DNA of 64,000 nucleotides, taken from assembly GCF_024679245.1 (NCBI RefSeq), contig NC_090172.1, positions 40,288,653 to 40,352,652 of the forward strand, given 5' to 3'. The notes below the pieces were generated by a model that ran no database searches, was not told the DNA's origin, and saw only the letters and a program-made list of their open reading frames with translations. A program made the translations under genes and the position numbers. Within the stretch, counting starts at the first letter, position 1; the number at the start of each line of letters is the position of its first letter. This document shows, piece after piece, positions 39,301-49,135 of the stretch. The DNA comes from Pseudorasbora parva. Lineage: Eukaryota > Chordata > Actinopteri > Cypriniformes > Gobionidae.

Positions 39301-40171
39301 TGAAAGATTATTTATTGAGGCCAGTTGGGTGTTTTCAAACTAGCAGAATATATGGAAGAGAGTTGCTATAGTTTGAATACGCTGTAACGCAATACAGGTG
39401 GTAGCTCATTCTGAGGGGAATTTTGAGCCTCTCAGAATTTGCTGCCTTTCCATATGGACCGTTTTATCAAGCAATAAAACATCTCTTCCAATTTAGGGTC
39501 CCATGGCCAATGCCTAGCTTCCTACCAAAACTCTGTGGGTTCTAGTCAGGATGTCACGTGGATTGGAGTCTGTTTTTTGAAACCCTCGATTGTTTTTAGA
39601 GGATGCTGTACGCCAGACATATTTGTTTACTCACAGGTCTGTATTGCAGTTGCATGAAAGTGAGACCTTTTTGGAAAAAAATTGATTGTTATTGGGAGAT
39701 TATTTAGTGAGGCCAGTAGGGTGTTTTTATACTAGCAGTATATTTGGGAGAGAGTTGTCATAGTTTGAGTACACTGTATTGCAATACAGGTGGTAGCTCA
39801 TTCTGAGGGGCATTATGAGCCTCTCAGAATTTGCTTCCTTTCCTTATGGACTGTTTTTTCAAGCCAGAACACGTCTGTTCTACTGTAGCTTTCCATGACC
39901 AAAGCCTAGCTTCCCACCGAAACTGTGTGGGTTCTAGCCAGGATGTCACGTGGATTGGAGTCTGTTTTTTGAAACCCTCGATTGCTATTAGAGGATGCTG
40001 TAGGTATGCCAGACTTATTTGTTTACTCACAGGTCTGTATTGCAGTTGCATGAAAGTGAGACCTTTTTGGAAAAAAAATGATTGTTATTGAAAGATTATG
40101 TAGTGAGGACAGTAGGGTGTTTTCAAACTAGCAGAATATGTGGGAGAGATTTGCTATAGTTTGAATACACT

Positions 40172-40290
40172 TTATTTATTTTTATTTGTTTTTATTTGAT
40201 TGGGACAGTGCATGTTAATGAACACAACATGGAATACATGCATGTAAACATGCCGGATTGTAGCCGAGGGCTAATTTTCATCCGTAAAAC
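40172..40290 (-). mobile_element. Short retroposed fragment inside a monomer
   Basis: About 118 bp interrupts a monomer between GAATACACT and ACACTGTAATGC, so ACACT flanks both sides as a likely 5-bp target duplication. On the minus strand the insert ends in an A-rich tail (the plus strand begins TTTATTTATTTTTATTTG). The body (GATTGGGACAGTGCATG, CCGGATTGTAGCCG, CTAATTTTCATCCG) is a fish interspersed repeat I recognise from memory but cannot name. It is the only foreign insertion found inside the 39-kb array. Confidence 0.8.
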
Positions 40291-41554
40291 ACTGTAATGC
40301 AATACAGGTGGTAGCTCATTCTGAGGGGCATTTTGAGCCCCTCAGAATTTGCTGCCTTTCCATATGGACCGTTTTATCAAGCTACAAAACATCTGTTCTA
40401 CTGTAGGGTCCCATGGCCAAAGCCTAGCTTCCTATCAAAACTATGTGGGTTCTAGCCAGGATGTAAGTTGAAATTTTAACGGTATTTTGAAACACTAAAT
40501 TTTTATTAGAGGATGTTTTAGGTAGGCCAGGCTTAGTAGTTTACTCACAAGTAGGTAGAGTTACATGAAAGTGAGGCCTTTTTGGAAAAAAATTGATTGC
40601 TATTGAAAGATTATTTATTGAGGCCAGTTGGGTGTTCTCAAACTAGCAGAATATATGGAAGAGAGTTGCTATAGTTTGAATACGCTGTAATGCAATACAG
40701 GTGGTAGCTCATTCTGAGGGGCATTTTAACCCCCTTAGAATTTGCTGCCTTTCCTTATGGACCGTTTTATCAAGCAACAAAATATCTGTTCTACTGTAGG
40801 GTCTCATGGCCAATGCCTAGCTTCCTACCAAAACTCTGTGGGTTCTAGCCAGGATATCACATGGATTGGAGTCTGTTTTTTGAAACCCTCGATTGATATT
40901 AGAAGATGCTGTACGCCAGACTTATTTGTTTACTCACAGGTCTGTATTGCAGGTGCATGAAAGTGAGACCTTTTTGGGAAAAAATTGATTGTTATTGAAA
41001 GATTATTTAGTGAGGCCAGTAGGGATTTTTCAAACTAGCAGAATATGCGGGAGAGATGTGCTATAGTTTGAATACACTGTAATGCAATACAGGTGGTAGC
41101 TCATTCTGAGGGGCATTATGAGCCTCTCAGAATTTGCTTCCTTTCCTAATGGACTGTTTTTTCAAACCAGAACACGTCTGTTCTACTGTAGCTTTCCATG
41201 GCCAAAGCCTACCTTCTCATCGAAACTGTGTGGGTTCTAGCCAGGATGTCACGTGGATTGGAGTCTGTTTTTTGAAACACTTGATTGTTATAAGAGGATG
41301 CTGTAGGTACGCCAGACTTATTTGTTTACTCACAGGTCTGTATTGCAGTTGCATGAAAGTGAGACCTTTTTGGGAAAAAAAATGATTGTTATTGAAAGAT
41401 TATTTAGTGAGGCCAGTAGGGTGTTTTCAAACTAGCAGAATATGTGGGAGAGAGTTGCTATAGTTTGAATACACTGTAATGCAATACAGGTGGTAGCTCA
41501 TTCTGAGGGGCATTTTGAGCCCCTCAGAATTTGCTGCCTTTCCATATGGACCGT

Positions 41555-41625
41555 TTTATCAAGCCAGAACACGTCTGTTTCAAGCCAGAACACGTCTGCC
41601 AAAGCCTCGCTTCCTACAAAAACTG
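41555..41625. repeat. Rearranged monomer with 19-bp tandem duplication
   Basis: TCAAGCCAGAACACGTCTG occurs twice in succession (about 41559 and 41579), and the segment that normally follows (ACTGTAGGGTCCCATGGCC) is missing. This is a local duplication plus deletion in the more heterogeneous right margin of the array. Confidence 0.8.
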
Positions 41626-43304
41626 TGTGGGTTCTAGCCAGGATTTAACTTGAATTGTTAATGTTTTTTTGAAACACTAAATTTTTATTAGAGGATGCTT
41701 TAGGTAAGCCAGGCTTAGTAGTTTACTCACAAGTCTGTAGTAGAGTTACACGAAAGTGAGACCTTTTTGGAAAAAAATGTATTGTTATTGGGAGATTATT
41801 TAGTGAGGCCAGTAGGGTGTTTTTACACTAGCAGTATATGTGGGAGAGAGTTGTCATAGTTTGAATACACTGTAATGCAATATAGGTGGTAGCTCATTCT
41901 GAGGGGCATTTTGAGCCCCTCAGAATTTGCTGCATTTCCATATGAACTGTTTTATCAAGCAACAAAACATCTCTTCTACTGTAGGGTCCCATGGCCAATG
42001 CCAAGCTTCCTACCAAAACTCTGTGGGTTCTAGCCAGGATATCACGTGGATTGGAGTCTGTTTTTGAAACCCTCGATTGTTATTAGAGGATGCTGTAGGT
42101 ACGCCAGACTTATTTGTTTACTCACAGGTCTGTATTGCAGTTGCATGAAAGTGTGACCTTTATGGAAAAAAAATGATTGTTATTGAAAGATTATTTATTG
42201 AGGCCAGTTGGGTGTTCTCAAACTAGCAGAATCTATGGAAGAGAGTTGCTATAGTTTGAATACGCTGTAATGCAATACAGGTGGTAGCTCATTCTGAGGG
42301 GCATTATGAGCCTCTCAGAATTTGCTTCCTTTCCTTATGGACTGTTTTTTCTAACCAGAACACGTCTGTTCTACTGTAGCTTTCCATGGCCAAAGCCTAG
42401 CTTCTCACCGAAACTGTGTGGGTTCTAGCCAGGATGTCACGTGGATTGGAGTCTGTTTTTTGAAACACTTGATTGTTATTAGAGGATGCTGTAGGTACGC
42501 CAGAATTATTTGTTTACTCACAGGTCTGTATTGCAGTTGCATGAAAGTGGGACCTTTTTGGAAAAAAATTGATTGCTATTGAAAGATTATTTATTGAGGC
42601 CAGTAGGGTGTTTTCAAACTAGCAGAATATATTTAAGAGAGTTGCTATAGTTTGAATACGCTGTAATGCAATACAGGTGGTAGCTCATTCTGAGGGGCAT
42701 TTTGAGCCCCTCAGAATATGCTGCCTTTCCATATGGACCGTTTTATCAAGTCACAAAACATCTGTTCTACTGTAGGGTCCCATGGCCAATGCCTAGCTTC
42801 CTACCAAAACTCTGTCGGTTCTAGCCAGGATGTCACGTGGATTGAAGTCTGTTTTTTGAAACCCTCGATTGTTATTAGAGGATGCTGTACGGCAGACTTA
42901 TTTGTTTACTCACAGGTCTGTATTGCAGTTGCATGAAAGTGAGACCTTTTTGGAAAAAAATTCATTGGGTAACACTTTACTTGAAGGGGTGTGCATAAGA
43001 CTGACATGACACCTTCATAATCATGACATGACACGTGTCATGAATATGAAGGAGTTTTTATGCATGTTTATGACAACTGTCATTAAGTGTCATTCGCTTA
43101 ATTATGTCATTTTTAATGCAATGATGACATTTCGGAGTTGTCTTTGTTATGACAACTTGACATAAACCAATACATCATAACCTGTCAGTGTCTTTGTCAT
43201 GACAACTTGACATTACCAAGACAACATAAACTGTCATAAACAGACATGAAATGACATAGCAGATTAATTATCAAATTTAAGAAACTACTTAGCTTTTTGG
43301 GTTT

Positions 43305-43794
43305 ACATTACATTAGTTGCTAGGCAACGTGGGGGAGAGGACGCTGGCGTTGTCTGTTCGCCGCTTCTCCACCCACAAATCATGTTAACTTTACTATTAA
43401 ATTTAGATTTTATTTTATTTTCTTATGTTTGTGACTAGTCTAACAGAGCTACTATTGGGACTGTTGCTGATTGCTGGCAGCCACTGAGAGGACGTTGTTT
43501 GCCGTTTTTTCACCGCTTCTCTTCTGTTTTTGTTTGAATTTGTGGTTGGTTTTGGTTTGAAGGACATTTGATGTTGCTCGCTGCGGCTGCTCTCTCTTCT
43601 GGGTGTCGGCTGCTCACTGGTGGTCTCCCTCGGGCTTGAACTGCATGGTGGCTGAAGTTTGCTCCAGGCTAGCGTCATCAGCGTCCGGCATGATGTTGAG
43701 ATGTAATTTTTACTTGTTATTCATGTATTGTTATTTTTTCCCTTTGTTGCACTTTGAGATTCTTCGGAATGAAAAGTGCGTTATAAATAAAATC

Positions 43795-43826
<32 letters not shown>
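43305..43826 (+). mobile_element. Short retroposon inserted in the left arm
   Basis: The left arm is interrupted here relative to its partner arm, where the AGGGTTAACC-TTAAACTG equivalent is continuous near 45160-45175. The insert is about 520 bp and ends in a LINE/SINE-like 3' tail (GTGCGTTATAAATAAAATC) followed by a (TTA)n microsatellite at 43795-43826. The body near 43430-43690 contains no convincing ORF. It resembles a SINE or a 5'-truncated LINE end; the family is not identified. Confidence 0.68.
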
Positions 43827-43827
<1 letters not shown>

Positions 43828-43918
43828 ACTGTCATGTGGTTGGTTTTGACGTTGGCTGTCATTAGGCTATTATAATGTCATGATTTTTTTTATAAATTTA
43901 ATTTGTCATTTGTCATGT

Positions 43919-44190
43919 CATTAAGTGTCAATACTCTGTCAAAATATTTTATAACATTGTCATGAATATATTTCTTGACCTAAACTACAGTGGTACAAGT
44001 TAAATTTGTCTTTAACATGTCATTAAGTGTCAATACTGTGTCAAATTATTTCATAACATTGTCATGAATATATTTCTTGACCTAAACTACAGTGGTACAA
44101 GTTGAATTTGTCATTAACATGTGATTAAGTGTCAATACTCTGTCAAATTATTTTATAACAGTGTCATGAATATTTAGCTTGACCTGAAAT
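43919..44190. repeat. Three tandem copies of a 102-bp unit
   Basis: TTAAGTGTCAATACTCTGTC starts at 43921, and close variants start at 44023 and 44125, giving an exact 102-bp period. The third copy is partial. Each unit holds TCATGAATAT and CTTGACCTAAACTACAGTGG. The unit lies at the inner end of the left arm, and the partner arm has only one divergent copy (near 45010-45100). Confidence 0.85.
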
Positions 44191-45040
44191 ATGGCATCAT
44201 AGAGGAAATCGTACAGAGTCATTAAAAACTATTAATATAACTCAAAATGATAGAGTGGCATAGACATATACACCTATATGATGATGCCTATGGTGGCACC
44301 ACTGGTTATGTGTACGCTGTAACAGTTGTTGGCAGAGCCTCAGTCAGGTTAGTTTGTTTAGGTGTTTAATGTCAATTTAGTTTGCAGTAAGTAAAAACAA
44401 TTCACAACAACGTTATTTTGGGTTTAATATACTTTATTTAAACTTTCGCTCACTCTTTAATGAATAGTTTGAGTTTATTCTTACCATTTCTTTGTTTGTC
44501 TGTTTGTTATGGCGGAGTCCCGTGTGCTGGTGCACCGTCAAAAGGGGTTCGGGCGGAAACGTTGGCCCTATATATAATGTTCCGGCCTAGGCTCTAGCCG
44601 CAACCATTCCCTTTTCAGACCTGGGTGGGGCTCTAAAGACTATTTATCTTATTTTTATACATCGGAAGATAATTTATAAAGTGAAGTCATTTGACAAAGT
44701 GTTATTTTTCTGTGTTTGTTTATGTGTGTATATGATGTTGATATATATATGTTTATTTTGTGTAATGGCCATTATTTGTGTACGTGTTTTCCCCTTTTTG
44801 CGTTAATTGGTGCTGGTCACCTGTGTATAAATCCATTGTGTTTTTAAGAGTCAGTTATGTGAGAGGGCAGGTCTTAAAAATGAAATGATTGATTTTATTT
44901 CTCAAACTCCTTTTCATATTTTTAAGACATTTGAAATTGTCTATTATCAAACCTTCTGTTGAAGCTGGTGGAGGAAACTTAAAAAAATAAAATAAAACAT
45001 TATGAACTGAAAAATATTAATGATGCTGTTATTAAAAAAT
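44191..45040. other. Central body of the long-arm transposon, non-coding
   Basis: AT-rich sequence between the two arms with no ORF of note. It contains the GC-richer stretch GTGCACCGTCAAAAGGGG and TTCGGGCGGAAACGTTGGCC with CTATATATAA at about 44530-44580. No transposase motif is visible on either strand. Confidence 0.5.
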
Positions 45041-45490
45041 AATTTGACAGCGTATTAACACCTAATTACATTTTAATGACAAATTAAACTTTTGCCACTG
45101 AAAAAAATTTATGACATTATAATGGCCTCAGTCAACATCAAAACCAACCACATAACAGTTTAAGGTTAACCCTATAAGCTAAGTAAGTTTCTTAAATTTG
45201 ATAATCTGTTATGTCATGTTTATGACAGGTTATGTTGTCTTGGTAATGCCAAGTTGTCATGACAAAGACACTAGGCTTGTTTGAGATGCGCCTTGCCTCG
45301 CCTGAAATAAAGGCGAGACTAGGCGGCTGCAATGAGGGGAGGAGTGAAAAAAGAGCAGGCAAGCCGGACAGTTCTTTCTTCTCGTAGTGGATCAGACACC
45401 TGCGAGATCAGTTGCGGATATCGCGGGATTCACACTCGTGCGCTCTCTTGCTGATAAACTGGATGTAATTTAAGTTCTGTTGCTTTTATA

Positions 45491-47150
45491 TCAATCAATC
45501 AATCAACTTTATTTATATAGCGCTTTTACAATCACGATTGTGTCAAAGCAGCTTCACAGTGTCAAACAGGAAAATATTGCGACAAAATTAGATTTGGCTG
45601 TACAGTCGTACTGGAGAAAACAGTGATGTTATCAGCTTATTTTAATTTATCATATAGCGACAATGTTGGCAGATCAGTATTATAGTTTATAGAATTAAAT
45701 AAGACCTAATTCATATATTTTATTTGTATAATAAGTTGAATAACTTTAATCATATTTTTAGTGTCCCCAACTGAGCAAGCCAAGCCAAAGGCGACAGTGG
45801 CAAGGAACCAAAACTCCATCGGGGCATGATGGAGAAAAATAAACCTTGGGAGAAACCAGACTCAGTCGGGGTGCCAGTTCTCCTCTGGCCTATTAACACA
45901 CCGTGTAAGATTATTATTCTGGCAACCTTACAGGTCGGAAATCATATTAGATCGGGTTATTCAAAATTTTCAGGGTATCACGGAAGAGACAGATTTATTT
46001 AGGCTGGGGCGTCAATTACACAAGAGTATGAATACATGAAAGATCGGAATTATTGCGCCGAAGACGGGTTTTGAGTATGTCGTGCCAGTGAGGCAAATTC
46101 GGAGGAGACACCATTTGACACGGCTCAGCAGACACTCCAGGATGCGTTGGTCATGTCCAGGCAGGTCCACCATCCGATCCGGACAGGGCCCAGATCCGGG
46201 ATAAACCTCGGGATAAACAGAGAGACTAACATTAGCGTAGATGTCACTCTTTTTATGATGTAACGAGTACATCAGGTGTTATGGGAAGTGTTCCCGGTTC
46301 CGGCTGACCTAGTTAATGCAGCCTAACAATCAGTCAATTGAATTACATAATGAAAGTTAAAAATTTTCTATGTGTATGCCATAGTAAAGAGATGTGTTTT
46401 TAGTCTAGATTTAAACTGACAGAGTGTGTCTGCTTCCCGAACAATGCTAGGAAGACTATTCCACAATTTAGGAGCTAAATAGGAAAATGATTGACCGCCT
46501 GCAGTTGATTTAGATATTCTAGGTATGATCAACTGGCCAGAGTTTTGAGACCGCAATCGACGTGATGGGGTATAATGCGTTAAGAGCTCGCTTAAGTACC
46601 GGGGAGCTAAACTATTTAGTGCTTTGTAAGTAATAAGCAAGATTTTAAAATGTATGCGATGTTTAATAGGGAGCCAGTGCAGTGTTGACAGAACTGGACT
46701 AATATGATCATACTTCCTGGTTCTAGTAAGAACTCTAGCTGCTGCATTTTGGACTAGCTGGAGTTTGTTTATTAAGCGAGCAGGGCAACCACCCAGTAGA
46801 GCATTACAATAATCTAGCCTTGAGCTCATGAACGCATGTACTAACTGTTCAGCATTTTGCATTGAAAGCATGTGCCGTAATTTAGATATATTTTTAAGAT
46901 GATAGAATGCGGTTTTACAGATGCTAGAAACGTGGCTTTCAAATGAGAGATTGGTATCAAAGAGCACACCCAGGTTCCTCACTGACGACGAGGGCTTGAC
47001 AGAGCAGTCATCAAGTGTTAGACAGTATTCTCGGTTACTACTTGTGGAGCTTTTCTGTCCAATAATTAAAAATTCAGTTTTATCTGAATTAAGTTGCAGA
47101 AAATTACTATTCATTCAATTTTTTATATCAGCTATGCATTCTGTTAATGC
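45491..47150 (-). mobile_element. 5'-truncated L2-type LINE
   Basis: Minus-strand LINE whose 3' end is the (TTGA)n tail (plus strand TCAATCAATCAATCAACTTT at 45491). The 3' UTR contains ATATAGCGCTTTTACAA and the fish L2 block around 45770-45900. It includes the end of the RT protein and is cut at about 47150. It is inserted in the AGGCTTG element. Confidence 0.88.
46368..47147 (-). pseudogene. L2 LINE reverse transcriptase, C-terminal remnant
   Basis: 248 codons from 47114 encode the thumb and C-terminal part of an L2/CR1-group RT: LQLNSDKTEFLIIG, NLGVLFDTNLSFESHVSSIC, SRLDYCNALLGG, LQLVQNAAARVLTR, LHWLPIKHRIHFKIL and LAPKLWNSLPSIVR, all hallmarks of vertebrate L2 proteins. The reading frame continues upstream as ECIADIKN, then a stop at 47115-47117 replaces the usual tryptophan before MNSNFLQ. 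The catalytic YADD box and the endonuclease are absent through 5' truncation. It cannot encode a working enzyme. Confidence 0.9.
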
Positions 47151-47897
47151 ATATGGAAATAAAATATGGAAATAAAGATTATGAACAAGACACCCAAAGT
47201 TTTTGTTATTTATTTCCATTCGAAAGACCTGTTTATCAAGCATTTTTACTTTAATTACATACATGTTTTTATATATTTTTATTAATATGACAACAATCAC
47301 ATAACCAACAGAGAGATCGCACTTTCCGAGAGTTTAAGAATATTCACACATAATTTATTCACATAAAAACATGATATCAGAGTTTTAAAATCAAATATTT
47401 TAAAAAAAGAACTATACATCACAGTTGTTTAAGCCAATAAGCATTAAGCTGTGTCGTCAGCAAGTCGTTTCCCATCGTGCTTTTGTTCAGCGCAGTCGGT
47501 GGAGAGCAACTGCGCTCGACTGCAGAATCCGACACATCCGCCTCGCCATCGCGAGAGATTTGTGACATACGTCAGCATGACATCAGAGCAAGGCGGACCG
47601 CCCTCGGACACATTTCTAACCGGCATGCATCTCGCGCTGATCACCGGTGATCGGTTCTGCGCAGATTTTGCTCTTCTCAAACAAGCCTATTGACAGGTTA
47701 TGATGTATTGGTTTATGTCAAGTTGTCATAACAAAGACAACTCCGAAATGTCAACATTGCATTAAAAATGACATAATTAAGCGAATGACACTTAATGACA
47801 GTTGTCATAAACATGCATAAAAACTCCTTCATATTCATGACATGTGTCATGTCATGATTATGAAGGTGTCATGTCAGTCTTATGCACACCCCTTCAT

Positions 47898-47930
47898 GGT
47901 AACACTTTACTTGAAGGGGTGTGCATAAGA
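47898..47930. repeat. 33-bp exact direct repeat of the left transposon tip
   Basis: The 33 bp beginning GGTAACACTTTACTTGAAGG at 42968 recur identically at 47898-47930, immediately after the right arm and in the same orientation as the left tip. The right arm thus lacks its own last 14 bp and is replaced by a second left tip. Sequence diverges after 47930. Confidence 0.9.
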
Positions 47931-48660
47931 ATACTGTTACAAATAATTTGTAATGGCTTCAGAAGGATTTGGTAATACTCAGTCTTAGCAGGTTACACCA
48001 CGATCTTCACTTTATAATTAATTATATAAGGTCTCCCTCATCTATCACACCTGACTCAACTCATGAGCTCATTAGACTGAAAAACCTCAAATGGGTGTGT
48101 CAGATATAGGGAGACATACAACATTTGCAGGGCTGGTGATACTTCAAGACAGGTTTGTAACCATAACCATGTTTTTTACAACACATCTGCTTGTGATTCT
48201 TATTAAGTGGGGGTAATTTTTTTTAGGATTCTTTAGCTAACTGAAGTCTCTGAGATCCTGACACCTTCACTTCTGGAGACTCCAGGTAGGTTGCAGTTCT
48301 GGAAAATTGTGCTGCTGGAGACTAAAAGGTTTCTGATGGTTTCACACTTAATTCTTCACCTTAATTTTGAATTATTTTGCAGTTAGCGTGTGTTGTTTCT
48401 TCACCATCTGTTTCAAAGGGCTGTTTGGAGAGCGACGACAGAGGAGTGAGGAGCTGCACTGTTTTTCTTATATTTGTTTGTGAAATACATTATTTTAGAC
48501 TGTACTTTTTTATTTTTCTATTATAAAGTTGTAAATGTAGTAAGTCATTTTCCAATTATTCCAAATAAACCTTGCATAATAAACTAAAGCATAAACTACT
48601 GGTTTCTGTTCATTGAATACTTTTAACCTTTTAGTGTAGTCAGATTACATGCAATGTTTG
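47931..48660. other. Unassigned AT-rich sequence
   Basis: No ORF, RNA gene or recognisable repeat was found beyond the 33-bp tip at its left edge. It may be the body of a second, decayed member of the long-arm transposon family, but no right terminus was found. Confidence 0.35.
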
Positions 48661-48664
48661 TATT

Positions 48665-49130
48665 TAGGGGTTTACTATAAGATTACCCAAACAGAAAATA
48701 TGCTAGCCCATCTATATGCCCATTGTGGCCCATAAGAGCCCTACATAACACCCATCTGGATCCCGTCATGAACCCATATGGGCAGACCCATGTAGGCCCC
48801 AAATGGGTGCTACCTGGGTTACCCATATGGGCCCAGTATGAGCCCATCAAGAGACTGTCATCAACCCATTTAGGCCCCATAAGGGTTCTGTAAATTGGCC
48901 CCATTTATTAGAACCCATATGGGATCCATGTTGGCCCCTATAATGAACACAAAAATGGGCCCCACTTAGAGCCCACTATGGACCCATTATGTTCCCCTGT
49001 GGGCTAACACACATGGGGCCCATGTGGAGCCGATGGACACAATTATACGGGCCCCACTTGGGTTGCCCATGAAGGGCCCAAGTGACAGCCCATCAAAAGC
49101 CCACATGGGGCCCACATGGAAATGTTGGCT
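48665..49130. repeat. CCCATATGGG-type degenerate repeat tract
   Basis: Short irregular repeats built on variants of GCCCATATGGGC and GGGGCCCACATGG recur every 15-30 bp on both strands (for example near 48775, 48830, 48915, 49012 and 49105). The 73-codon minus-strand frame across it is an outcome of the repeat. The sequence ends at GTTGGCTGGGGTAG, where diverged satellite begins. Confidence 0.7.
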
Positions 49131-49135
49131 GGGGT

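Larger units (their letters stand above)
4041..42966. repeat. Satellite array, about 99 monomers of about 393 bp
   Basis: Continuous head-to-tail array. The same landmark (TTTCCATATGGACCG) recurs every 392-396 bp from about 4396 to 42728, and total length divided by period gives about 99 units. Three main monomer forms are seen. A1 has TGTACGCC and CACGTGGATT. A2 is like A1 but reads TGTAGGTACGCC (4 bp more). B has GTAACTTGAATTTTTAACG and AGGCCAGGCTTAGTAG and lacks the E-box. A rarer C form has TTTTTTCAAGCCAGAACACG. B units number about 30 and often sit one A unit apart (about 787-bp dimers), especially at 10-16 kb and 17-22 kb. The left end is cut by the DIRS element and the right end by a DNA transposon, so the true array is longer. 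I do not recognise a named family. Confidence 0.97.
45272..47689. mobile_element. Nested TIR element carrying an L2 LINE
   Basis: AGGCTTGTTTGAGA (45272-45285) and TCTCAAACAAGCCT (47676-47689) are perfect 14-bp terminal inverted repeats. The element splits the right arm of the outer transposon between GACACT and GACAGG. The flanks ACT and ATT could be a 3-bp target duplication with one mismatch, which would suggest a PIF/Harbinger-like MITE, but this is uncertain. After removing the L2 insertion, about 750 bp remains, with no transposase. The right part (47440-47690) is GC-richer and open in both frames, which I consider non-coding. Confidence 0.78.
42967..47897. mobile_element. Non-autonomous DNA transposon with long inverted arms
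   Basis: The left arm starts at GGTAACACTTTACTTGAAGG (42968), immediately after a satellite unit broken at ATTCATTG. The right arm ends at CACACCCCTTCA (about 47896). The arms pair over about 440 bp once two internal insertions are removed: 42983-43305 and 43827-43950 with 45040-45271 and 47690-47896. Examples are GTCATTCGCTTAATTATGTC with its complement near 47780, and CATGTGGTTGGTTTTGA with its complement near 45140. No transposase is present. The superfamily is not determined and no clear target duplication was found. Confidence 0.8.

Noticed and set aside
4787..42936. Dozens of 67-99 codon ORFs (MLPFHMDRFIKQQN type) read as a tandem gene family
   Set aside because: They are the same stretch of a tandem satellite, vary by frame-changing 4-bp indels, are absent from B units, and show no known domain, splice signal or start context. 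Homogenisation of the array explains them.
4041..42966. CRISPR-like array because of regular repeats
   Set aside because: Repeats are contiguous 393-bp monomers without unique spacers, in a eukaryotic genome.
4041..42966. CENP-B boxes marking a centromeric satellite
   Set aside because: I looked for the TTCG...A..CGGG core in consensus monomers and did not find it. A centromeric role is not supported from sequence alone.
47444..47693. Overlapping 78-80 codon ORFs on both strands
   Set aside because: They lie at the right end of the AGGCTTG TIR element and mirror each other. A GC-rich terminal region explains them.
48683..48904. 73-codon minus-strand ORF rich in WAHMG-like words
   Set aside because: It follows directly from the CCCATATGGG repeat tract and shows no protein family.
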